5,739 nucleotides of DNA from Thermoplasmata archaeon. Lineage in GTDB: Archaea > Thermoplasmatota > Thermoplasmata > Lutacidiplasmatales > UBA184. A program made the translations under genes and the position numbers. The DNA lies in assembly GCA_021823085.1 (NCBI GenBank), contig JAKAPG010000113.1, positions 1 through 5,739 on the forward strand, read 5' to 3'. Shown here piece by piece: positions 1 through 4,279 of the stretch (within the stretch, counting starts at the first letter, position 1; each line of letters begins with the position of its first letter). Under the pieces are notes generated by a model. That model was not told the DNA's origin. It searched no databases and worked only from the letters and a program-made list of their open reading frames with translations.

Positions 1-2383
1 GGGTCGCCGGGGCGGCCACCGCCGGGGGCGGCGGCGGCGAGTCGACGAGCCGTCTCTGGTGGCTGCCCCTGAGCAGCGCGGCGGCGTCCCAGTCGAAGAC
101 CTCCGTGACCCGGGCCAGGGTCTGCGCGACGCGGTCGGCGTAGTAGCCGAAGTCGGGCTTCCGGGTGAAGGGCCGTCCGTCGATCCACGGCTCGACCTCC
201 TGCGGGGTCCGCCGTGCGTCCGTGACGATCCACGCGACCTTCATCCCCGGGATCACGTCGTACCCCTCCTCCTTGAGCTGTCGGAAGACCCGCAGGAACG
301 GCAGCGCGTCCCGCGTCGCCTCGTTGTACTCCTCCTCGGCACGGACCGACCGGGCGATGACGAGACGTTCGACAGGAACCTCGCCGTCGCGGCAGCGCGC
401 GACGAGCTCCCGTGCCCGTTGGACCGCACGGTCGGTCTCCCCCTTCAGGACGAGGTCGAACACCTCGAGAAGCGCCTCGGACTGGTAGTCGAAGGCGTCG
501 GTCCGCCGGGTCTCGTAGCCGCGGATGACGAGCTCCTCTTTCGGCCAGGCCGTCCGCCCGACATAGCGCTTCTTCGCCCCGTGGGAGAACAGCGACTCGT
601 ACACCGATTGGAACTCGAAGGTGACCCCCTCGTGCGTGAACCGTCGGGAGATGTCCTCGCCGAACGCCCGTGCTCCCTCGAGCGAGGGGGTCGGGGAGCG
701 CACGAAGACGCTGTCCGTGTCCGAGTAGACGACCTCGTGGCCGTCCGCCTCCAGCGCCCGGATGATCGAGGTGATGGACTCGCGCGCGAAGGCCGTGATC
801 GCGGCACCGATGTCCTTGTTCGTGAACCGGTAGAAGCTCGAGGCCAGGACCCCGTAGAACGAGTTCATCAGGATCTTGACGGCGTTCTGCAGTCCGTCGA
901 AGTACTCCCGTTGCTCCGGGGCCGTCGCCTCGCGGGCCAGGCGTCGGAAGCGGTCGCGGTCGGCGAGCAGTTCCTTGAGGATGCGGGGGATGATCCCGAT
1001 CCTCTCCTGCGGGGGGAGGAACCGGGCCCCTCCCTCGGGGCTCTGGGTCGTCCCCGAGGGGGAGAGCGTGGTGAAGCAGATGTTCCGGGCAATGATGATG
1101 CTCGGATACATCGACTTGAAGTCGAGGACCGAGACCCACCGGTAGATGCCCGGCCGGATGGCGTGGACGTACCCTCCCTCGATCGGCGCCTCGCGCCGGG
1201 CCCGGTGCGTCGGAGGGACCCCGACCCCCTCGCGGTCGGCCCGAGGGATGAGCATCGCATCGATGAAGAGGCTCGTTCGGCCGTTGAGCCCCTCCTCGAG
1301 GGGAAGGTGCGCGACGGTCGCGAGATCGGCGGCCTTGTCGATCGCGCGGAGCCGTTGGAGGATCCTCAATGCGAGGTCGGCGTCGTGCTCGCAGTACTCC
1401 ATGACGCGCTCGCGGTCGCGCGCCCACTCCTCCGAGATGTTCCGCCGGTCGACGTCGAGCTTCCGGTCCCCGAGCAGCAGCCGGGCGACGAACTGCAGGC
1501 TCTCCTGCTTGGGCCGGAGCTCCCGCCGGGCCGACCACCAGGCGTCCGCGAAGACACGGCCCGGCGCCCGCCAGAGCCGCTCGCCCGCGTCCTTGACCTC
1601 GCCCCCGTCCCGGCCGAAGGCGAGGGGTTCGAGTCCGAGCGCCTGCGCCCGCTCGAGCAGGAGGGGGATGTCGTAACCGCCGATGTTGTAGCCGGTGATG
1701 ACGTCGGGATCGGACTCGCGGACGACGCGGACGAACTGCCGGAGGATTTCCCGTTCGTCGTCCGCGCTGAGGCGGAAGCCGGTCTTCCCCTGGGCCCCCC
1801 GGTCGACCTTGCCGCAGATCGTGAAGATCGTGCGCTCCCGGATGGCGTTCTCGATGTCGAAGGAGAGGATCGTGAGCGGCGGGCGGAACGGCTCCGCGGG
1901 GCGGATGTCGGAGGTGTCGCTATGGACCACCCGCACGACCTGCCCCACGCTGTAGAGCTGGGCGACCTCCGCCGGCTCCGGTTCGGCCTCGAAACGGACG
2001 GTCAGGCCGAGGTTCTTGTCGTAGAGGAAGCGGTGGATGAACGGAATGTCGCAGGCCAGCACGCTCGCCTCATCGCCCGCCCGACGATACCGCTCGCGGT
2101 AGTCGGGGACCAGCCACGGGCTGTGCAGCGTCACGCGGAGCGCCGCCCGGTCCCTTCCGCCCACCCACAACGACCGATCCTCGACCCGAACGATCTGGGG
2201 GTCCGCGGTCAGGCGATCGCGAGCCTCGGCCGACGGTTCGACCAGGTCGAAGTACGGCCGGAATCCGTAGTACCGGGCCACCACGGACGTCCCGTCCCGG
2301 GTCTTGCCGTAGAGCTCGACTACGACATCGGAGCCTACGGAACGGTAGGAACCGCCCAGCAGGAACAGGTCGAGCGTCTCCAC
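1..2383 (-). CDS. polB: Family B DNA polymerase with 3'-5' exonuclease, 3' end beyond the left edge
   Basis: Replicative or repair DNA polymerase that extends primers and proofreads. 794 codons are visible and no stop is reached at the left edge; family members are usually about 770-900 residues, so little is missing. Exonuclease motifs: Exo I FDIE (175-178, D176/E178), Exo II YNIGGYD (232-238), Exo III YCEHD (330-334). Polymerase motifs: A DFKSMYPSII (421-430), B KILMNSFYG (503-511), C YSDTDS (553-558, catalytic D555/D557), then KKRY (604-607). All catalytic residues are present, so both activities should be intact. The N-terminal domain keeps FRPYF (41-45) and a VP pair (92-93), which match the uracil-reading pocket of Pyrococcus polymerase. 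I chose the GTG at 2383 because the reading METLDLFLLGGSY fits a normal N-terminus and frame upstream has no ATG before the neighbouring gene; no Shine-Dalgarno precedes it. The C-terminus is proline-rich (PPPPP, 783-787), with only a degenerate PCNA-box-like segment before it. It probably shares a transcript with the uracil-DNA glycosylase 22 bases upstream. Identification is firm; the exact subfamily is not assigned. Confidence 0.96.
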   Translation of the reverse strand, partial: METLDLFLLGGSYRSVGSDVVVELYGKTRDGTSVVARYYGFRPYFDLVEPSAEARDRLTADPQIVRVEDRSLWVGGRDRAALRVTLHSPWLVPDYRERYRRAGDEASVLACDIPFIHRFLYDKNLGLTVRFEAEPEPAEVAQLYSVGQVVRVVHSDTSDIRPAEPFRPPLTILSFDIENAIRERTIFTICGKVDRGAQGKTGFRLSADDEREILRQFVRVVRESDPDVITGYNIGGYDIPLLLERAQALGLEPLAFGRDGGEVKDAGERLWRAPGRVFADAWWSARRELRPKQESLQFVARLLLGDRKLDVDRRNISEEWARDRERVMEYCEHDADLALRILQRLRAIDKAADLATVAHLPLEEGLNGRTSLFIDAMLIPRADREGVGVPPTHRARREAPIEGGYVHAIRPGIYRWVSVLDFKSMYPSIIIARNICFTTLSPSGTTQSPEGGARFLPPQERIGIIPRILKELLADRDRFRRLAREATAPEQREYFDGLQNAVKILMNSFYGVLASSFYRFTNKDIGAAITAFARESITSIIRALEADGHEVVYSDTDSVFVRSPTPSLEGARAFGEDISRRFTHEGVTFEFQSVYESLFSHGAKKRYVGRTAWPKEELVIRGYETRRTDAFDYQSEALLEVFDLVLKGETDRAVQRARELVARCRDGEVPVERLVIARSVRAEEEYNEATRDALPFLRVFRQLKEEGYDVIPGMKVAWIVTDARRTPQEVEPWIDGRPFTRKPDFGYYADRVAQTLARVTEVFDWDAAALLRGSHQRRLVDSPPPPPAVAAPAT

Positions 2384-2405
2384 GGGCCGGGGAGCGAGGG
2401 ACGGG

Positions 2406-3023
2406 TTAAAGGGTTTGACGCAGGACGCGGTCAAGGACGCGGCCCAGACGACGCAGGTCGTCGGCCCACCGCGGCGCGAGCACGGGATTGTGGAGGATCG
2501 CGGCCGGGTGGAGGAGGGGGACGAGCGGGCGGCCGTTCCACACGAGCTCGCATCCGGCGACCCGGGTGATGGGACCGGCCCCCGGCACGAGCTCGGAAAG
2601 GGCGTGGCGTCCCAGCGTGATGACGAACCGCGGGTCGAGGAGGTGCAGCTGCCGCTCGAGGTACGGGCGGCAGGCCACGACCGAGGCCCGGGGGAGCCGG
2701 TTCGCGGGCGGCCGACACTTGACGAGGTTGACGATCCCGAACTCCTCCGGCCCCAGCCCGAGATCGGCGATCGCCCGGTCGAGCCGCCGCCCGGAGGCGC
2801 CGACGAACGGCCGACCGGCCAGATCCTCCGCGCGGCCGGGGGCTTCCCCGATCCACACCACCGTCGGCCGCTCCCCTCCCCGATAGACCACCGCGTGCGT
2901 GCGGGTCCCCGCGAGCGGGCAGCGTTCGCACCGCTCGATCTCCCGGCGGAGACCGCGCCAGGCCGCCGTCCTCAACGGGGCGGCCGCTCGCCGGGGGGTT
3001 CGAGGCGCGTCGCCCACGGCCAT
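2406..3023 (-). CDS. udg: Family 4 (UDGa-type) iron-sulfur uracil-DNA glycosylase
   Basis: Cytosolic base-excision repair enzyme that removes uracil, from cytosine deamination or dUTP incorporation, from DNA. 205 residues, normal for the family. The active-site motif GEAPGRAED (59-67) followed by GRPFVG (70-75) is the family 4 form; family 5 enzymes have GLAPA there. The second motif is HPAA (172-175), and NLVKCRPP (99-106) is also typical. Four cysteines in family spacing, C32, C35, C103 and C118, should bind a 4Fe-4S cluster. The frame stays open upstream to an ATG at 3167, but those 48 extra residues are Arg/Pro/Gly-rich, match nothing in the family and would run into the rps12 TATA box, so I start at the ATG at 3023 (MAVGDAP). 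A GTG two codons later is a weaker alternative. No Shine-Dalgarno is visible. It ends TAA, 22 bases before the polymerase GTG; I infer a two-gene transcript linking uracil removal to a uracil-sensing polymerase. Confidence 0.94.
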   Translation of the reverse strand: MAVGDAPRTPRRAAAPLRTAAWRGLRREIERCERCPLAGTRTHAVVYRGGERPTVVWIGEAPGRAEDLAGRPFVGASGRRLDRAIADLGLGPEEFGIVNLVKCRPPANRLPRASVVACRPYLERQLHLLDPRFVITLGRHALSELVPGAGPITRVAGCELVWNGRPLVPLLHPAAILHNPVLAPRWADDLRRLGRVLDRVLRQTL

Positions 3024-3128
3024 CGAGCGGGGACGTGGGCCTTCAGGATTGCGGCCCGGCCCGCGCCCCGCGGAGCGGAGCGCTCTCGGCGACCGGCGAG
3101 GGTGTGCGAAGCTCTTGCGCGGACGAAT

Positions 3129-3136
3129 CTTAAATA
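3129..3136 (+). promoter_or_regulatory. Archaeal TATA box for the rps12 operon (CTTAAATA)
   Basis: CTTAAATA is the only AT-rich island in the 150-base divergent region and fits the archaeal TATA consensus (YTTAWA-like). A purine-rich GACGAA just upstream could be the BRE, which points transcription rightward. Its centre is about 40 bases from the rps12 ATG, so with the usual 25-27 base spacing transcription would begin near 3158-3160, leaving a leader of roughly 14 bases. Read on the minus strand it is TATTTAAG, which could also serve the uracil-DNA glycosylase with an 80-base leader, but no BRE-like purines precede it in that direction. The transcription start is inferred from spacing only. 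Confidence 0.7.
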
Positions 3137-3149
3137 CAGGGACCCGCTG

Positions 3150-3165
3150 GCTCGGGCCCCCGAGC
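3150..3165. promoter_or_regulatory. Perfect 7+2+7 inverted repeat over the expected rps12 transcription start (candidate operator)
   Basis: GCTCGGG (3150-3156), spacer CC, then CCCGAGC (3159-3165): every one of the seven pairs matches. It lies between the TATA box and the rps12 ATG, ending seven bases before the start codon and covering the predicted start of transcription. That is where archaeal repressors commonly bind to block RNA polymerase. If transcription starts upstream of 3150 it could instead form a hairpin in the short leader and affect translation. The sequence is GC-rich, so a chance palindrome is not excluded; no regulator is identified. Confidence 0.4.
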
Positions 3166-3172
3166 ACTCACG

Positions 3173-3607
3173 ATGGCTCCACCGTCAGGGATGAACACCG
3201 CCGGACGGCTCCATGCCCTCCGCCAGCGGCGGCGCTGGTCCGACCGCTACTACAAGCGCCGGACCCTCCACCTCAAGGAACGCTCGGACCCGCTCGAGGG
3301 TGCGCCCCAGGGCCGCGGGATCGTCATCGAGAAGGTGGGGGTCGAGGCGAAACAGCCCAACTCGGCGATCCGCAAGTGCATCAAGGTTCAACTGATCAAG
3401 AACGGCCGCCAGATCACCGCCTTCGCGGTGGGGGACGGCGCCATCAACTTCATCGACGAGCACGACGAGGTCCTCGTCGAGGGGATCGGAGGCCGGATGG
3501 GCCGGTCCTACGGGGACATCCCCGGTGTCCGCTACAAGGTGATCCAGGTGAACGGCGTCTCGTTGGACGAGCTCGTCCGCGGCCGCAAGGAGAAGCCCCA
3601 GCGATGA
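3173..3607 (+). CDS. rps12: Small ribosomal subunit protein uS12 (archaeal S12)
   Basis: Protein of the 30S decoding centre, needed for accurate tRNA selection. 144 residues, close to the usual archaeal length of about 140-147. Family signatures are clear: RRTLHLKERSDPLEGAP (29-45), the decoding-centre loop KQPNSAIRKC (60-69), KNGRQITAF (76-84), GDGAINFIDEHDEV (87-100) and DIPGVRYKV (115-123), ending in the typical GRKEKPQR. The only divergent part is the first 20 or so residues. The ATG at 3173 is placed well after the TATA box; Met7 (ATG at 3191) is a possible alternative that would give a 138-residue protein and a 30-base leader. No Shine-Dalgarno precedes either. It is the first gene of the str operon here, and its TGA overlaps the rps7 ATG (ATGA), which suggests translational coupling. 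Confidence 0.97.
   Translation: MAPPSGMNTAGRLHALRQRRRWSDRYYKRRTLHLKERSDPLEGAPQGRGIVIEKVGVEAKQPNSAIRKCIKVQLIKNGRQITAFAVGDGAINFIDEHDEVLVEGIGGRMGRSYGDIPGVRYKVIQVNGVSLDELVRGRKEKPQR
3587..3592 (+). promoter_or_regulatory. Possible Shine-Dalgarno (AAGGAG) for rps7
   Basis: AAGGAG sits inside the last codons of rps12, 11 bases before the rps7 ATG. It is the only Shine-Dalgarno-like sequence seen ahead of any start in this window. It also encodes Lys-Glu of the conserved S12 tail, so it may be fortuitous; the ATGA overlap alone could couple translation. Confidence 0.35.
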
Positions 3608-4263
3608 GCGCGACCCCTGTGCCGTCGGTCGTTGTCGACTCCGAAGAGGGCCCCGGTCCGGTCGTGCAGCGGCCGGCGGCTCCCCCGCCGCCCCCGTTCC
3701 CGTTGCCCCCGCTGTTCGGGAAGTTCCCGTTCGAGGGGATCGAGGTCCACGACCCGGGGCTGCAGCCTTACCTCTACCTTCACCCGATCTACTCGCCGCA
3801 CTCCGAGGGGAAGCTCTCGGGACGGCCGTTCATGAAGACGCACATGCATCTCGTGGAACGGCTCGCGAACCACCTGATGAAGGGCGGGAAGTTCACGGGG
3901 AAGAAGTCGAAGGCGCTCTCGACGGTCCGCCGCGCCTTTGAGGAGCTCAGCGACAAGGAGCACCAGAACCCCCTGCAGCTCCTGGTGAACGCCGTCGAGA
4001 ACGCCGCGCCTCGCGAGGAGGTCACCCGGCTGCAGTTCGGCGGCATCTCGGTGCCCCGCGCCGTCGATGCCGCTCCGGCCCGGCGGGTCGCCGTCGCGAT
4101 CCGCAACCTCGCCCAGGGCGCGATCCAGGCGTCCCGGAAGTCGACGAAGCCGATCTACTCGTGCCTGGCCACGGAGATCGCCCTCGCGGCGAAAGGCGAC
4201 CTGACCAGTTTCGCCGTCGGCCGGAAGGAAGAGGTCGAGCGCGTCGCCCAGTCGGCGCGGTAA
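3604..4263 (+). CDS. rps7: Small ribosomal subunit protein uS7 (archaeal S7) with a proline-rich N-terminal extension
   Basis: Primary 16S rRNA-binding protein that organises the 30S head and lines the E site. 219 residues. The conserved body runs from about residue 38 to the end: FGKFPFEGIEVHDPGL (38-53), HPIYSPHS (60-67), VERLANHLM (84-92), GKKSKA (99-104), NPLQLLVNAVENAAPREEV (122-140), GGISVPRAVD (146-155), and the usual tail with a C-terminal SAR. Ahead of it is a 37-residue segment rich in Pro, Val and acidic residues, with five consecutive prolines (27-31), which I expect to be disordered. The frame is open far upstream, but that part runs across rps12 in another frame and is not coding. 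The ATG at 3604 overlaps the rps12 stop. EF-2 follows after 16 bases, the standard archaeal order. Confidence 0.96.
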   Translation: MSATPVPSVVVDSEEGPGPVVQRPAAPPPPPFPLPPLFGKFPFEGIEVHDPGLQPYLYLHPIYSPHSEGKLSGRPFMKTHMHLVERLANHLMKGGKFTGKKSKALSTVRRAFEELSDKEHQNPLQLLVNAVENAAPREEVTRLQFGGISVPRAVDAAPARRVAVAIRNLAQGAIQASRKSTKPIYSCLATEIALAAKGDLTSFAVGRKEEVERVAQSAR

Positions 4264-4279
4264 GGCCCGGGACTCACGC
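4264..4279 (+). promoter_or_regulatory. Short rps7/EF-2 spacer carrying the same ACTCACG element as the rps12 leader
   Basis: The 16 bases between the rps7 stop and the EF-2 start read GGCCCGGGACTCACGC. ACTCACG (4272-4278) lies one base before the EF-2 ATG. The same seven bases (3166-3172) touch the rps12 ATG, and the bases before them are similar too (CCCGAGC versus CCCGGG). It is not complementary to the usual 16S tail, so it is not a Shine-Dalgarno site. I see no TATA box or terminator in the spacer, so EF-2 is probably co-transcribed with rps7. Confidence 0.3.

Noticed and set aside
2384..2405. A promoter or terminator between UDG and the polymerase
   Set aside because: The 22 bases are almost all G and C, with no TATA-like sequence, T-run or inverted repeat.
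59..2569. An 836-codon open frame on the plus strand across the polymerase
   Set aside because: It is the antisense of a polymerase with every catalytic motif intact. GC-rich coding DNA has few stops on the opposite strand, and the translation is Arg/Asp/Pro/Gly-rich with no recognisable domain.
3073..3085. Hairpin GAGCG-GAG-CGCTC as a terminator or riboswitch element
   Set aside because: Only five pairs, no T-run follows it on either strand, and such short GC palindromes are expected in this composition.
3024..3167. N-terminal extension of the UDG to the ATG at 3167
   Set aside because: It would place the start codon past the rps12 TATA box and add 48 Arg/Pro/Gly-rich residues unlike any family 4 enzyme.
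2415..3194. A 259-codon plus-strand frame across the UDG gene and the divergent region
   Set aside because: Antisense of the UDG and overlapping the rps12 promoter and start; no domain is recognisable.
2899..3603. Upstream extension of the rps7 frame, giving a 454-residue protein
   Set aside because: It overlaps rps12 in another frame and the antisense of UDG, and the residues before 3604 resemble nothing. The ATGA junction gives the natural S7 start.
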